Assembly (NCBI RefSeq): GCF_900102675.1
Contig: NZ_FMYX01000003.1
Coordinates: forward strand, 1 to 64,000
From: Pseudomonas guariconensis
GTDB taxonomy: Bacteria > Pseudomonadota > Gammaproteobacteria > Pseudomonadales > Pseudomonadaceae
Reading direction: 5' to 3'
Length of the DNA: 64,000 nucleotides
How positions within the stretch are numbered: position 1 is the first letter of the stretch; each line of letters opens with the position of its first letter. Under the pieces are notes generated by a model. The model saw only the letters and a program-made list of their open reading frames with translations. It was not told the origin of the DNA and searched no databases. Position numbers and translations under genes: made by a program. Below are positions 49,258 to 59,874 of this stretch, one piece after another.

Positions 49258-49399
49258 GCTGCGCTCTCCTTATAGTTTTGATCGCATTGCCGAACGCTGA
49301 TGGCTATGTGATATCACTGCTGCACGTCCGGCACAAGCCATGAAGTCGAGCATTGCCTCGGGCGCGCTTCATTGACGCTCCCGCCCCAACCCTCTAACC

Positions 49400-49613
49400 T
49401 TCGCGGCGTGTTTCAGGTGCTCTGCCAGCCTTCGGTTGGGCAGGGTGAAACTGGGAAGCCGGTGGGCGCCAGCAAGGCGCGAATCCGGCGCTGCCCCCGC
49501 AACGGTAGGTGAGTCAAAGGTCGTGCAGGGCCACTGGATACAGGTATCCGGGAAGGCGCGCGATCCATGGGCCAAGGCCCTGCTCACGAGCCCGGAGACC
49601 GGCCTGTCACTGC
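49400..49613 (+). promoter_or_regulatory. Cobalamin (adenosylcobalamin) riboswitch
   Basis: All core elements are present in order: AGGTGCTCTGCC, GGGAAGCCGGTG, AATCCGGCGCTGCCCCCGC, AACGGTAGG and GAGCCCGGAGACCGGCC. It lies in the leader of the ten-gene cob operon and should lower expression when coenzyme B12 is abundant. Boundaries are approximate. Confidence 0.93.
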
Positions 49614-49674
49614 CAACGGCATCACGGAGGGTGATGTGCGGTGCACCGTGGCCTTCTGCCGCGGCCTCTGCGCG

Positions 49675-49738
49675 TTCTCCGTCTGCCTGTCTATCGACCT
49701 GTCGTCGCCTTCCGTGCGCGTCGACAGCTTGCGGAGAA
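49675..49738 (+). promoter_or_regulatory. Candidate Shine-Dalgarno-sequestering stem of the cob riboswitch
   Basis: TTCTCCG (49675-49681) is perfectly complementary to CGGAGAA (49732-49738), which contains the cobO ribosome binding site. The ATG follows at 49744. This is consistent with translational control. Confidence 0.5.
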
Positions 49739-49743
49739 TCCTG

Positions 49744-50355
49744 ATGAGCGAATCCACCGAACGCGACGAACGCCACCTGGCGCGCATGCAGCGCAAGAAG
49801 GCGATCATCGACGAGCGCATCGCCAATGCCCCCAATGAATGCGGCCTGCTGCTGGTGCTCACCGGCAATGGCAAAGGCAAGAGCAGCTCGGCCTTCGGCA
49901 TGCTCGCCCGCGCCATGGGGCATGGCATGCAGTGCGGCGTGGTGCAGTTCATCAAGGGCCGCGACAGCACAGGCGAAGAGCTGTTCTTCCGCCGCTTCCC
50001 CGAACAGGTGCGCTACCACGTCATGGGAGAGGGCTTCACCTGGGAGACCCAGGATCGCCAACGTGACATCGCCGCCGCCGAAGCCGCCTGGGCGGTGTCG
50101 CGCCAGCTGTTGCAGGACCCTTCGGTACAGTTCGTGGTGCTGGACGAGCTGAACATCGCCCTCAAGCACGGCTACCTGGACCTCGACCAAGTGCTGTCGG
50201 ATCTGCAGGCCCGCCCGCCCATGCAACACGTGATCGTCACCGGCCGCGCCGCCAAGCCCGAAATGATCGAGCTGGCCGACACCGTCACCGAGATGGGCGT
50301 GATCAAGCACGCCTTCCAGGCTGGCATCCGTGCCCAGAAGGGCGTGGAGCTATGA
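49744..50355 (+). CDS. cobO: Cob(I)yrinic acid a,c-diamide adenosyltransferase
   Basis: This 203-residue ATP:corrinoid adenosyltransferase (CobA/BtuR type) adds the upper adenosyl ligand. The P-loop is TGNGKGKSSSAFGML near residue 40. VVLDELNIALKHGYLD and VIVTGRAAKPEMIELAD are family signatures. ATG 49744 follows GCGGAGA; a longer frame begins inside the riboswitch and is rejected. It overlaps cobB by 4 bases (ATGA). Confidence 0.95.
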   Translation: MSESTERDERHLARMQRKKAIIDERIANAPNECGLLLVLTGNGKGKSSSAFGMLARAMGHGMQCGVVQFIKGRDSTGEELFFRRFPEQVRYHVMGEGFTWETQDRQRDIAAAEAAWAVSRQLLQDPSVQFVVLDELNIALKHGYLDLDQVLSDLQARPPMQHVIVTGRAAKPEMIELADTVTEMGVIKHAFQAGIRAQKGVEL

Positions 50356-51647
50356 GCCAGCCCCGGCATTGTCCGGCGGTGCTGATCGCGGCACCCGCTT
50401 CTGGCCAGGGCAAGACTACTGTCACCGCTGCCCTGGCGCGCCTGCACCGCAACCTTGGCCGTAAGGTCCGAGTGTTCAAGTGTGGGCCAGATTTTCTCGA
50501 CCCGATGATCCTCGAGCGCGCCAGCGGCGCGCCGGTGTACCAACTCGACCTGTGGATGATCGGGGCTGACGAGAGTCGGCGTCTGCTGTGGGAGGCGGCA
50601 GGCGATGCCGACCTGATCCTGATCGAAGGGGTCATGGGGTTGTTCGATGGCACGCCATCGAGCGCGGACCTTGCGCGCCACTTCGGCGTACCAGTGCTCG
50701 CGGTGATCGATGGCACAGCCATGGCGCAGACCTTCGGTGCCCTGGCCCTGGGCCTTGCGCACTACCAGCGCGACCTGCCCTTTGCCGGCGTGCTGGCCAA
50801 CCGGGTCGGCAGCCTGCGTCATGCACAGTTGCTCGAAGGCAGCCTCACTGAAGGCTTGCGCTGGTATGGCGGGCTGTCCCGCGAGCGCGGCATCGAGCTG
50901 CCCAGCCGTCACCTGGGATTGGTCCAGGCCAGTGAACTCAACGATCTGGACCTGCGCCTGGACGCCGCTGCTCAGGCCCTGGGCGAAAGCTGTGATGCCG
51001 CCTTGCCGCCCCCGGTGGTATTCGCCGCCCCCACAACTGCACAGGCGCTGCCGTGCATGGCGGGTGTGCGCATTGGCGTGGCCCGGGATGAAGCCTTTGC
51101 CTTCACCTATGGCGCTAACCTCGATTTGCTGCGTGCGCTGGGTGCGGAGTTGGTGTTTTTCTCTCCTGTACACGATCAGGCGTTGCCGTCCGTGGACAGC
51201 CTTTACCTGCCTGGCGGCTATCCCGAACTGCACCACCACGCCCTGGCCAGAAACGCGCCGATGCGCGAGGCGATCCGCGCCCACCATGCCCAGGGCAAGC
51301 CTTTGCTGGCCGAATGCGGCGGCATGCTCTATTTGCTCGACGCCCTGACTGATGTGGCAGGCGAGCGCGCCGAGTTGCTGGGTCTGCTGCCGGGTGAAGC
51401 GGTGATGCAAAAGCGCCTGGCTGCCCTTGCCCTGCAAGCGGTGGAATTGCCGGAGGGCACCTTGCGCGGCCACACCTATCATCACTCCTTGACCGAGACG
51501 GCGCTCGAGCCGATCGCCCGAGGCCAGAGCCCCAACGGTGGGCGCGGCAACGAGGCGGTCTATCGGATCGGGCGCCTGACTGCGTCGTACGTACACTTCT
51601 ATTTCCCCTCCAACCCCCACGCGACGGCGGCGCTGCTGCGACCATGA
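50352..51647 (+). CDS. cobB: Cobyrinic acid a,c-diamide synthase (CobB)
   Basis: This 431-residue enzyme amidates the a and c carboxylates with glutamine. The N-terminal dethiobiotin-synthetase-like ATPase has APASGQGKTTVTAALARLH. The C-terminal GATase module has the nucleophile Cys in PLLAECGGMLYLLDAL and a His in HTYHHS. Hydrogenobyrinic acid is the aerobic-pathway substrate. Both neighbours overlap by ATGA. Confidence 0.95.
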   Translation: MSQPRHCPAVLIAAPASGQGKTTVTAALARLHRNLGRKVRVFKCGPDFLDPMILERASGAPVYQLDLWMIGADESRRLLWEAAGDADLILIEGVMGLFDGTPSSADLARHFGVPVLAVIDGTAMAQTFGALALGLAHYQRDLPFAGVLANRVGSLRHAQLLEGSLTEGLRWYGGLSRERGIELPSRHLGLVQASELNDLDLRLDAAAQALGESCDAALPPPVVFAAPTTAQALPCMAGVRIGVARDEAFAFTYGANLDLLRALGAELVFFSPVHDQALPSVDSLYLPGGYPELHHHALARNAPMREAIRAHHAQGKPLLAECGGMLYLLDALTDVAGERAELLGLLPGEAVMQKRLAALALQAVELPEGTLRGHTYHHSLTETALEPIARGQSPNGGRGNEAVYRIGRLTASYVHFYFPSNPHATAALLRP

Positions 51648-52294
51648 GTGAACATGCCTTTTCCGCTGCCGAGCGCGCCGCGGTCTACCGCGCTATCGGC
51701 GAGCGTCGCGACATGCGCCATTTCGCAGGCGGCGAGGTCGCGCCCGAGCTGCTCGCCCGCCTGCTGGCCGCTGCCCATCAGGCGCCCAGTGTCGGGTTGA
51801 TGCAGCCTTGGCGCTTCATCCGCATCAGTGATCGCGCCTTGCGTGGCCAAGTCCAGGCGCTGGTGGAACAGGAGCGAGCCTGCACCGCCCAGGCCCTTGG
51901 AGAGCGCTCCGATGAATTCATGAAGCTCAAGGTCGAAGGTATCCAGGATTGTGCCGAGGTATTGGTGGCGGCACTGATGGACCACCGCGAAGCGCACATC
52001 TTCGGCCGCAGGACCTTGCCGGAGATGGACCTGGCATCGCTGGCCTGCGCCATTCAGAACCTTTGGCTGGCAGCCCGTGCCGAGGGCCTGGGCATGGGGT
52101 GGGTGTCGTTGTTCGACCCGCAGGCACTGGGCGATCTGCTGGGCATGCCGGCGGGCGCCAAGCCGATGGCCGTGCTGTGCCTGGGGCCAGTGGTCGAGTT
52201 CTACCCGGCGCCAATGCTGGTGCTGGAGCAATGGGCCCAGGAGCGGCCGCTGAGTGAAATGCTCTATGAGAACCATTGGGGAGAGCGGCAATGA
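51644..52294 (+). CDS. bluB: 5,6-dimethylbenzimidazole synthase BluB
   Basis: This 216-residue enzyme destroys its own FMNH2 with oxygen to make the lower ligand base of B12. It belongs to the nitroreductase-like fold. ERRDMRHF binds flavin phosphate near residue 25. [12 protein letters not shown] and [13 protein letters not shown] are BluB signatures. It lies between cobB and cbiB and overlaps both (4 bases), so lower ligand supply is built into the operon. It supports de novo synthesis under oxic conditions. Confidence 0.93.
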   Translation: MSEHAFSAAERAAVYRAIGERRDMRHFAGGEVAPELLARLLAAAHQAPSVGLMQPWRFIRISDRALRGQVQALVEQERACTAQALGERSDEFMKLKVEGIQDCAEVLVAALMDHREAHIFGRRTLPEMDLASLACAIQNLWLAARAEGLGMGWVSLFDPQALGDLLGMPAGAKPMAVLCLGPVVEFYPAPMLVLEQWAQERPLSEMLYENHWGERQ

Positions 52295-53199
52295 GCGTGG
52301 CTTTGCTGACTGTGGCCGGGGTGGCCCTGGATGCCTTGCTGGGCGAGCCGAGACGGCGTCATCCGCTGGTGGGGTTCGGCAACTTCGCCGCGCGCCTGGA
52401 GCAGCGGCTGAACGCGGGCGGTCGGGGTTGGCGCAGCCATGGCGTCAGTGCCTGGCTGCTTGCCGTGGTGCCGTTGACTCTGCTGGCGCTGGTGCTCTCC
52501 TGGTTGCCCTTTATCGGCTGGCTGGTGGATGTGCTGGCGCTGTATTGCGCCCTGGGGCTACGCAGCCTGGGCGAGCATGTTCAGCCGGTGGCTGAAGCTC
52601 TGCGTCGGGGGGATCTGGACGAGGCGCGGCGGCGGGTGGGGTATCTGGTGAGCCGTGAAACCCGCGAGCTGGATGAGCCCGCCGTGGCCCGCGCCGCCAC
52701 CGAATCGGTACTGGAGAACGGCAGTGATGCGGTCTTTGCGGCGTTGTTCTGGTTTGTCGTGGCCGGTGCGCCCGGGGTGGTGCTGTATCGCCTGAGCAAT
52801 ACCCTCGATGCCATGTGGGGCTATCGCAATCAACGCTTCGAACGCTTCGGCTGGGCCGCGGCGCGTATCGACGATGTCCTGAACTACATTCCAGCCCGGC
52901 TGGTGGCGCTGACCTACGCGCTGCTGGGCAAGACCCGCCTGGCCCTGGCCTGCTGGCGCAACCAGGCGCCGTTGTGGGACAGCCCGAATGCCGGCCCGGT
53001 GATGGCAGCGGGTGCAGGTGCCCTGGGTGTCGAGCTGGGCGGACCTGCGGTGTACCACGGCGAGTTGCACGAGCGTGCGCGCCTGGGGGAGGGGCCTGTG
53101 GCCGACGCCGAGGCCATCGAACGCGGTTGGAGCCTGGTGCAGCGCGGGGTATGGCTGTGGTTGCTGGTGATCTGCCTGGGAGCGTATTGGAATGCTTGA
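52291..53199 (+). CDS. cobD: Adenosylcobinamide-phosphate synthase (CbiB/CobD)
   Basis: This 302-residue inner-membrane protein joins aminopropanol phosphate to adenosylcobyric acid. It contains several hydrophobic segments, [17 protein letters not shown] at the start and the conserved [33 protein letters not shown] near the ATG serves as the ribosome site. Start ATG 52291 is set by the overlap with bluB. Naming differs by convention: CbiB in Salmonella, CobD in P. denitrificans. Confidence 0.93.
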   Translation: MSVALLTVAGVALDALLGEPRRRHPLVGFGNFAARLEQRLNAGGRGWRSHGVSAWLLAVVPLTLLALVLSWLPFIGWLVDVLALYCALGLRSLGEHVQPVAEALRRGDLDEARRRVGYLVSRETRELDEPAVARAATESVLENGSDAVFAALFWFVVAGAPGVVLYRLSNTLDAMWGYRNQRFERFGWAAARIDDVLNYIPARLVALTYALLGKTRLALACWRNQAPLWDSPNAGPVMAAGAGALGVELGGPAVYHGELHERARLGEGPVADAEAIERGWSLVQRGVWLWLLVICLGAYWNA

Positions 53200-54184
53200 A
53201 CATGGTGGTCGTCTGCTGCGCGCAGTGCGGCAGTACGGCATTGCCCGTGAACACTGGCTAGACCTTTCCAGCGGCATCGCCCCGTGGCCCTACGCCATCC
53301 CGGCGATTGCGGTGGAGGCTTGGGCGCGCCTGCCCGAGGTCGAAGATGGCCTGGAGCAGGCAGCGCGCACCTACTATGGCGTCGACAGCCTGCTGGCGGT
53401 GGCCGGCTCCCAGGCGGCGATCCAAGGCTTGCCGTCCCTGCGGCCCGCCGGACGGGTTGGCGTGCTCGCGCCTTGCTATGCCGAGCACCCTCACGCCTGG
53501 CGGCGTGCAGGACACCAAGTGGTCGAACTGGCCGATGAGCAGGTCGAACAGGCCCTGGACAGCCTCGATGTGCTGGTGCTGGTCAACCCCAACAACCCTA
53601 CGGGGCGGTGCGTACCGCGCGAGCGCTTGCTCGACTGGCACGCTCGCCTGACGCGTCGTGGCGGTTGGTTGTTGGTCGACGAAGCCTTCATGGACAACAC
53701 CCCCGCCCAGAGCATCGTTGATTGCGCCGATCGCGCGGGCCTGATCGTGTTGCGCTCGTTCGGCAAGTTCTTTGGCTTGGCGGGGGTGCGACTAGGCTTC
53801 GTCATGGCCGAGCAGGCCCTGTTGCAGCGCTTGGCCGAACTGCTCGGCCCCTGGACCATCAGCGGACCGACGCGGGTTTTGGGGCAGTCTTGCTTCAATG
53901 ACGCAGCGGCCCATCGCACCCAGACCAGCCGTTGTGCTCAAGCCAGTCAGCGTCTGGCGGCGCTGCTCGAAGAGGCGGGGCTGATGCCCAGCGGCGGCTG
54001 CGATCTGTTCCAGTACGTGCGTACGCCGCAAGCCGCGCACCTGCATGAGTTTCTCGCCCGTCGGGGCATCCTGGTGCGGCTGTTCGAACAGCCTCAGGCC
54101 GTGCGTCTGGGGCTACCGGCCAACGAAGCGGACGAACAGCGCCTGCGCCAGGCGCTGGCGCAATACCAGAAGGAATCGGCATGA
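53192..54184 (+). CDS. cobC: L-threonine-O-3-phosphate decarboxylase (CobC-type)
   Basis: This 330-residue PLP enzyme makes (R)-1-amino-2-propanol phosphate for the corrinoid side chain. It resembles histidinol-phosphate aminotransferase. The PLP Lys is in [34 protein letters not shown] and LVDEAFMD are fold-type I features. The symbol is CobC in the P. denitrificans scheme (Salmonella CobD). It overlaps cobD by 8 bases and cobQ by 4. Confidence 0.93.
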   Translation: MLEHGGRLLRAVRQYGIAREHWLDLSSGIAPWPYAIPAIAVEAWARLPEVEDGLEQAARTYYGVDSLLAVAGSQAAIQGLPSLRPAGRVGVLAPCYAEHPHAWRRAGHQVVELADEQVEQALDSLDVLVLVNPNNPTGRCVPRERLLDWHARLTRRGGWLLVDEAFMDNTPAQSIVDCADRAGLIVLRSFGKFFGLAGVRLGFVMAEQALLQRLAELLGPWTISGPTRVLGQSCFNDAAAHRTQTSRCAQASQRLAALLEEAGLMPSGGCDLFQYVRTPQAAHLHEFLARRGILVRLFEQPQAVRLGLPANEADEQRLRQALAQYQKESA

Positions 54185-55635
54185 CCACGCTCATGGTGCA
54201 AGGCACCACCTCCGATGCCGGCAAAAGCACGCTGGTCACCGCCTTGTGCCGCTGGCTGTTGCGCCAAGGCATCGGTGTGGTGCCGTTCAAGCCGCAGAAC
54301 ATGGCGCTCAACAGCGCGGTGACTGCCGACGGCGGCGAGATCGGCCGCGCCCAGGCGGTACAGGCCCAGGCCTGCCGCCTGGCGCCACACACCGACATGA
54401 ACCCGGTACTGCTCAAACCCAACAGCGACACCGGGGCCCAGGTGATCGTCCATGGCCGTGCCGTCACGTGCATGAATGCCGTGGCCTACCACGACTACAA
54501 GGCCATCGCCATGCAAGCGGTGCTGCAATCCCACCAGCGCCTGAGCTCCGCCTATCCGGTGGTGATGGTCGAGGGCGCGGGCTCGCCGGCGGAAATCAAC
54601 CTGCGTGCGGGTGATATCGCCAACATGGGCTTTGCCGAAGCGGTGGACTGCCCAGTGATTCTGGTGGCGGATATCAATCGTGGCGGTGTGTTCGCCCACC
54701 TGGTCGGTACCCTGGAGCTGCTGTCGCCGAGCGAGCAGGCGCGGGTCAAGGGCTTCGTCATCAATCGTTTTCGCGGTGACATCGCCTTGCTGCAGCCGGG
54801 CCTGGACTGGCTGGAGCAGCGCACCGGCAAGCCGGTACTGGGCGTGTTGCCGTACGTGACCGACCTGCATCTGGAAGCCGAGGATGCCATCGATGCACGG
54901 CAGGCGACCCAGGCCGGGCGCCTGTTCAAGGTGATCGTCCCGGTGTTGCCGCGTATCAGCAATCACACCGACTTCGACCCGCTGCGCCTGCACCCGCAGG
55001 TCGACCTGCAGTTCGTCGGCCCTGGTCAGCCGATCCCTGCGGCGGACCTGATCATCCTGCCCGGCTCCAAGAGCGTGCGGGGCGATCTGGCGCAATTGCG
55101 CGCGCGCGGCTGGGACACTGCCATCGCCCGGCACCTGCGCTATGGCGGCAAGCTCATCGGTATCTGTGGCGGGCTACAGATGCTCGGCCGTGAAGTTCAC
55201 GATCCGCTTGGCCTGGAAGGCCCAGCAGGCTCGAGCCCGGGGTTGGGTCTGCTGGATTACGTCACGCAGCTGGAGGCTGAAAAGCAACTGCGTAACGTAC
55301 GCGGCACCCTGAGCCTGGAGCAGGCTGAGGTAGGGGGATATGAAATCCACGCAGGCGTCACCCGCGGCCCGGCCCTGGAGCACCCCGCCGTGCACCTGGA
55401 AGATGGCCGTTGTGACGGCGCGATCAGCGCCGACGGACAGGTGCTCGCTACCTACCTGCACGGCCTGTTCGAGGGCAGCCACTCGTGTGCGGCGCTGCTG
55501 CGTTGGGCCGGGCTGGAAGACGCCCAGACCATCGACTACGACGCCCTGCGCGAGCGGGACATCGAGCGCCTGGCCGACCTCGTGGAACAACACCTGGACA
55601 CCGCGCGCCTGCGCCAACTGTGTGGAGTCGCCTGA
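54181..55635 (+). CDS. cobQ: Adenosylcobyric acid synthase (CobQ)
   Basis: This 484-residue enzyme amidates the b, d, e and g carboxylates of adenosylcobyrinate a,c-diamide. The N-terminal ATPase reads [37 protein letters not shown] and [17 protein letters not shown] are signatures. The GATase domain has the nucleophile Cys in [12 protein letters not shown]. Start ATG 54181 overlaps the cobC stop by 4 bases. Confidence 0.96.
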   Translation: MTTLMVQGTTSDAGKSTLVTALCRWLLRQGIGVVPFKPQNMALNSAVTADGGEIGRAQAVQAQACRLAPHTDMNPVLLKPNSDTGAQVIVHGRAVTCMNAVAYHDYKAIAMQAVLQSHQRLSSAYPVVMVEGAGSPAEINLRAGDIANMGFAEAVDCPVILVADINRGGVFAHLVGTLELLSPSEQARVKGFVINRFRGDIALLQPGLDWLEQRTGKPVLGVLPYVTDLHLEAEDAIDARQATQAGRLFKVIVPVLPRISNHTDFDPLRLHPQVDLQFVGPGQPIPAADLIILPGSKSVRGDLAQLRARGWDTAIARHLRYGGKLIGICGGLQMLGREVHDPLGLEGPAGSSPGLGLLDYVTQLEAEKQLRNVRGTLSLEQAEVGGYEIHAGVTRGPALEHPAVHLEDGRCDGAISADGQVLATYLHGLFEGSHSCAALLRWAGLEDAQTIDYDALRERDIERLADLVEQHLDTARLRQLCGVA

Positions 55636-55636
55636 C

Positions 55637-56158
55637 ATGCGCAACCTGATCCTGGGCGGTGCCCGCTCCGGCAAGAGCCGCCTGGCCGAGCAATTGGCCC
55701 AGGCCAGCGGCCTGCCGGTGACCTACATTGCCACCAGCGAGCCGTTGGACGGTGAGATGAACGAGCGCGTGCAACTGCATCGCCAACGTCGCCCCGCCGA
55801 TTGGGGGCTGATCGAAGAGCCCTTGGCCTTGGCCAGCGTGCTGCGTGCCGAAGCCGCCGAAGGGCGCTGCCTGCTGGTGGACTGCCTGACCCTGTGGCTG
55901 ACCAACCTGCTGATGCTGGACGACGACACACGCCTGGCCCAGGAGCGCGATGCGCTGCTCGAATGCCTGCAGACACTGCCAGGCACCATCATCCTGGTCA
56001 GCAACGAAACCGGCCTGGGCGTGGTGCCCATGGGCGAGCTGACCCGTCGCTATGTCGACCAGGCCGGCTGGCTGCACCAGGCGGTGGCCGAGCGCTGCGA
56101 GCGCGTGGTACTGACGGTGGCTGGCCTTCCTCTCATGCTCAAAGGACCCTCCCTATGA
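55637..56158 (+). CDS. cobP: Adenosylcobinamide kinase / guanylyltransferase
   Basis: This 173-residue bifunctional enzyme (CobU in Salmonella) phosphorylates adenosylcobinamide and adds GMP. The P-loop [15 protein letters not shown] starts at residue 7. The His region for GMP binding lies in [28 protein letters not shown] and [21 protein letters not shown] are family signatures. ATG 55637 follows the cobQ stop by 1 base; a longer frame in the same phase is rejected. Confidence 0.95.
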   Translation: MRNLILGGARSGKSRLAEQLAQASGLPVTYIATSEPLDGEMNERVQLHRQRRPADWGLIEEPLALASVLRAEAAEGRCLLVDCLTLWLTNLLMLDDDTRLAQERDALLECLQTLPGTIILVSNETGLGVVPMGELTRRYVDQAGWLHQAVAERCERVVLTVAGLPLMLKGPSL

Positions 56159-57210
56159 CTCAACCCTGGTGGCGTGACGCCTGCCAACCCCTCGACAGCG
56201 CCGCCATGGAGCAGGCCCGTGCCCGTCAGAAGCAACTGACCAAGCCGGCCGGCTCGCTCGGTCAACTGGAAGGCCTGGCTGTGCAACTGGCGGGCCTGCA
56301 AGGCTGTGAACGACCGACCCTGGAACGGGTGGCCATCACGATCTTCGCAGGTGACCACGGGGTGGTGGAGGAGGGCATCTCCGCGTATCCACAAGCGGTG
56401 ACCGGCCAGATGCTGCGCAATTTCGTCGGGGGGGGCGCTGCGATCAGCGTACTGGCGCGCCAACTTCAGGCCACTTTGGACGTGGTCGATCTGGGCACCA
56501 TCGACCTTGAGCTTGCCTTGCCTGGGGTACGCCATCTGCGCCTGGGCGCCGGCACGGCCAACTTCGCCCGCCAACCGGCGATGACCGAGGCGCAATGGCA
56601 GGCGGCGCTCGCTGCCGGGCGCGACAGTGCGTTGCGTGCCGCCGAACAGGGCGCCACGTTGTTCATCGGTGGCGAAATGGGCATCGGCAACACCACCGCC
56701 GCAGCTGCGTTGGCCAGTGTCCTGTTGGAGTGCTCGGCGCAGGCCCTGAGCGGTCCAGGTACCGGTCTGGATGCTGTCGGCGTGCGGCACAAGGCGCAGG
56801 TGATCGAGCGTGCCCTGGCGCTGCACGGCTTGCGTGCCGACGACCCGCTGCAGGCCCTGGCCTTTGTCGGTGGTTTTGAAATCGCCGCGCTGGTCGGTGC
56901 TTATCTGGCCTGTGCCCAGCAGGGGGTGGCGGTGTTGGTGGACGGCTTCATCTGCAGTGTCGCTGCCCTGGTGGCGGTGCGCCTGAACCCTGACTGCCGA
57001 CCTTGGCTGCTGTTCGCTCACCAGGGCGCGGAACCGGGACATCGGGCCTTGCTCGAAGCGCTGCAAGCGACCCCCTTGCTCGCCCTCGGCTTGCGGCTGG
57101 GCGAGGGCAGCGGTGCGGCATTGGCCGTGCCGCTGATGCGTCTGGCCTGCGCCTTGCACGGGCAGATGGCGACCTTCGCCGAAGCCGCCGTGGCGGATCG
57201 CTCGGTATGA
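56155..57210 (+). CDS. cobT: Nicotinate-nucleotide:dimethylbenzimidazole phosphoribosyltransferase
   Basis: This 351-residue enzyme makes alpha-ribazole-5'-phosphate from NaMN and dimethylbenzimidazole. [34 protein letters not shown] and [15 protein letters not shown] are CobT signatures, and the catalytic Glu near the C-terminus falls in [15 protein letters not shown]. It overlaps cobP by 4 bases at the 5' end and the phosphatase gene by 4 at the 3' end. BluB upstream supplies its base. Confidence 0.95.
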   Translation: MTQPWWRDACQPLDSAAMEQARARQKQLTKPAGSLGQLEGLAVQLAGLQGCERPTLERVAITIFAGDHGVVEEGISAYPQAVTGQMLRNFVGGGAAISVLARQLQATLDVVDLGTIDLELALPGVRHLRLGAGTANFARQPAMTEAQWQAALAAGRDSALRAAEQGATLFIGGEMGIGNTTAAAALASVLLECSAQALSGPGTGLDAVGVRHKAQVIERALALHGLRADDPLQALAFVGGFEIAALVGAYLACAQQGVAVLVDGFICSVAALVAVRLNPDCRPWLLFAHQGAEPGHRALLEALQATPLLALGLRLGEGSGAALAVPLMRLACALHGQMATFAEAAVADRSV

Positions 57211-57776
57211 GGCTCGACCTGCTGCGCCACGGCGAAACCGAATTGGGCGGTGGCCTGCGCGGTAGCCTGGACGACGCCTTGACCGAGCGCGGTTGGGCAC
57301 AGATGCGCGAAGCGGTAGCCGAGGCGGGGCCCTGGGACGTGCTGGTCAGTTCCCCCCTGCGTCGCTGCGCACAGTTTGCCGATGAGCTCGGCACGCGACT
57401 GGCGCTGCCGGTGCAACGCGAAGCTGGCGTGCGTGAGCTGCACTTTGGGGATTGGGAAGGGCGCAGTGCCGCGCAGATCATGCAGGAACAAGCGGATGAC
57501 CTGGGGCGCTTCTGGGCCGACCCGTATGGCTACACGCCGCCCAATGGCGAGCCAGTGAGTGCATTTGCCGAGCGGGTGCTCGCGGCCGTCGACGACTTGG
57601 CCAGGCAGCATCAGGGCAAGCGCGTACTGCTGATCACCCATGGCGGCGTGATGCGGCTGCTGCTGGCACGTGCCCGCGGCCTGCCGCGTGAACAGCTGCT
57701 TCAAGTCGAGGTCGGGCACGGGGCGTTGCGGCGCCTGCACCTGGCGAGCGATGGCCAACTGCGAGAGGAGGGCTGA
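57207..57776 (+). CDS. Alpha-ribazole phosphatase (CobC-type, histidine phosphatase)
   Basis: This 189-residue histidine-phosphatase-fold protein has the catalytic RHG in [14 protein letters not shown] at residues 7-9 and the second His in [14 protein letters not shown]. In the cob context it likely dephosphorylates alpha-ribazole phosphate or adenosylcobalamin phosphate. The Salmonella name CobC clashes with the decarboxylase, so no symbol is given. It is followed by cobS after 1 base. Confidence 0.88.
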   Translation: MRLDLLRHGETELGGGLRGSLDDALTERGWAQMREAVAEAGPWDVLVSSPLRRCAQFADELGTRLALPVQREAGVRELHFGDWEGRSAAQIMQEQADDLGRFWADPYGYTPPNGEPVSAFAERVLAAVDDLARQHQGKRVLLITHGGVMRLLLARARGLPREQLLQVEVGHGALRRLHLASDGQLREEG

Positions 57777-57777
57777 A

Positions 57778-58515
57778 GTGCTGCCGTTCTGGATCGCCCT
57801 GCAGTTTCTCAGCAGTTTGCCGGTGCGCTTGCCGGGGATGCCGGAGCCTCGGCAGATGGGCCGTTCGTTATTGTTTTACCCGGTGATCGGTCTGCTGTTC
57901 GGCCTGCTGCTGTGGTTGGCCAGTCAGTGGCTCGCAGGTGTCGCCGCGCCCTTGCACGCGGCCTTGCTGCTCACACTGTGGGTGCTGCTCAGTGGTGCGC
58001 TGCACCTGGATGGCCTGGCCGACACCGCCGACGCGTGGCTGGGGGGCTTTGGTGATCGCGAGCGCACCTTGCAGATCATGAAGGACCCACGCAGCGGACC
58101 GATTGCTGTCGTTACTGTGGTGTTGGTGCTGTTGCTCAAGTTCTGCGCTCTCTGGGTGCTGGTGGAGCGCGACGCAGGTGCCTGGCTGGTATTGGGCCCT
58201 GTGGTCGGGCGCGCTGCCTTGCTGGGGCTGTTCATGGGCACCCCTTATGTGCGCCCGGGAGGGCTTGGACAAGCGCTGGCCGATCACCTGCCCAGACAGG
58301 CGGCTGGTTGGACGCTGGTTGGCAGTGCGCTGGTCTGCGTGCTGCTCGGTGGCTTGACGGTACTTTGGGTGCTGCTGGTGTCGGTCGTGGTCTTTTTCTG
58401 GATTCGTCACCTGGTGTGCCGGCGCCTGGGCGGGACAACAGGGGACACCGCCGGAGCCCTGTTGGAGCTATTGGAGCTGACGGTGGTATTGGGGCTGGCG
58501 TTGTCTGGGCATTGA
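57778..58515 (+). CDS. cobS: Adenosylcobinamide-GDP ribazoletransferase (cobalamin synthase)
   Basis: This 245-residue inner-membrane enzyme joins adenosylcobinamide-GDP to alpha-ribazole, the last assembly step. It has six or so hydrophobic segments and the hallmark HLDGLADTADAWLGGFGDRERTLQIMKDPRSGPIA region with Asp-rich metal site. Start is GTG 57778 behind GAGGAGGG, directly after the phosphatase stop. It ends the cob operon; the next gene starts 144 bases later. Confidence 0.93.
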   Translation: MLPFWIALQFLSSLPVRLPGMPEPRQMGRSLLFYPVIGLLFGLLLWLASQWLAGVAAPLHAALLLTLWVLLSGALHLDGLADTADAWLGGFGDRERTLQIMKDPRSGPIAVVTVVLVLLLKFCALWVLVERDAGAWLVLGPVVGRAALLGLFMGTPYVRPGGLGQALADHLPRQAAGWTLVGSALVCVLLGGLTVLWVLLVSVVVFFWIRHLVCRRLGGTTGDTAGALLELLELTVVLGLALSGH

Positions 58516-58659
58516 GGTCTCTGTTGTCAAAGCTGGACTTTTCGCGTGCAAAGGCCTGACACAACGACACCATGCAACTTCCCGCAATGTTGCTGAACGG
58601 TTTCCCTGGCGAGGCGGGCGTATGCTCACGGGCCGACCCATGCATCAGGGAGCCCTCGC

Positions 58660-59838
58660 ATGCGCCACTGGATGTTCGCCAGCCTCTTGGCGCTGGCAAG
58701 CCTGCCGGCCAACGCTGCAGACCTCATCGATTTCTGGAACAGCCCCCGCCATGGCGGCAACAGTTTCAACCGTTTGCCTCCCGATCGATCCTACTTCCAG
58801 GCATTGAGTGGCTACGGCGCCACCTGGGTACGGTTGTCTTACGACAAGTGGAAGCCTCAGGGGCGTGATTTCCTGCTCGGCGATGCTGACGCCTACAAGG
58901 GGCTTTCGCCCCAAGACCTGGCGCAGTTGAAGACCGTGCTGGACAACGCCCACGCCGCGGGACTGAAGGTTGTGATCGCCCCGCTTTCGTTGCCGGGCAT
59001 GCGCTGGTCACAAAACAACCAAGGCCAGTTCGACGACCGGCTCTGGCGGGACAAACGCTACTGGACCCAGGCGGCAACCTTTTGGCATGACCTTGCCCAA
59101 GAACTGAAAGATCACCCCGCCGTGGCGGCCTACAACTTGATCAACGAGCCGGCGCCAGAGCGCCATGGCGGCCTGGCCGAGCATGCCGAGCTGCAACGTA
59201 TGCAGCAGTGGTACGCCGGTGAGCAGGGCGGCCCGCGTGATTTGCCGGCCTTGTATCGCGAGCTGGTCGCGGCAATTCGTGAGGTGGATGCGACCACCCC
59301 GATCATGGTCGATGCCGGCTGGTACGCAGCAGCCGATGCCTTCGGTTATTGGCCGACGGCGTTGCCAGATCGGCGAGTGCTCTACAGCGTGCATATGTAC
59401 GAGCCCTATTCGGCTACCAGTGCGCCGAATATGGCGCGCAAGCAGCCGATTCCCTATCCGGGGCCGGCACCCTTCGGCGGCAAGCGTGAACGATGGGATG
59501 GTGAACGGGTAGCGGCTTATCTTCAAAAGCCGCTGGAATGGGCGGATGCGGTGGGGGTTCCCCGCTCTCGTCTGGTGGTGGGGGAGTTCGGCTGCATGCG
59601 ACGACTGGCCGGGTGCAAGCAATACCTCGAGGATGTCCTCACTGTCTTGGACAAGCAGCAACTGCACTGGGCCTTCTACAGCTTCCGGGAAGACAACTGG
59701 GACGGCATGGACTACGAACTGGGCGCGGCCAAGGTGCCCTGGCGCTACTGGCAGGCGATCGAAAAGGGTGAGCCTGATCCGCTGGCGCGCCAGGCTACGG
59801 CTGAGTTCGAGCCGATTCGCCGGCGGTTGGCGCCATAA
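58660..59838 (+). CDS. Secreted glycoside hydrolase family 5 (cellulase-like)
   Basis: This 392-residue exported protein has a signal peptide (MRHWMFASLLALASLPANA). The TIM-barrel carries the GH5 acid/base Glu in YNLINEPAPE and the nucleophile Glu in VVGEFGCMR, with HMYEPYSAT (His, Tyr) in the substrate cleft. It may cut beta-1,4 glucan or an exopolysaccharide. No carbohydrate-binding module is present. It stands alone between the cob operon and the MarR unit; not near a cellulose synthase locus in the window. Confidence 0.85.
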   Translation: MRHWMFASLLALASLPANAADLIDFWNSPRHGGNSFNRLPPDRSYFQALSGYGATWVRLSYDKWKPQGRDFLLGDADAYKGLSPQDLAQLKTVLDNAHAAGLKVVIAPLSLPGMRWSQNNQGQFDDRLWRDKRYWTQAATFWHDLAQELKDHPAVAAYNLINEPAPERHGGLAEHAELQRMQQWYAGEQGGPRDLPALYRELVAAIREVDATTPIMVDAGWYAAADAFGYWPTALPDRRVLYSVHMYEPYSATSAPNMARKQPIPYPGPAPFGGKRERWDGERVAAYLQKPLEWADAVGVPRSRLVVGEFGCMRRLAGCKQYLEDVLTVLDKQQLHWAFYSFREDNWDGMDYELGAAKVPWRYWQAIEKGEPDPLARQATAEFEPIRRRLAP

Positions 59839-59874
59839 CATCAGATTTGAAATTTATTGCAACATTTCGGTTGC

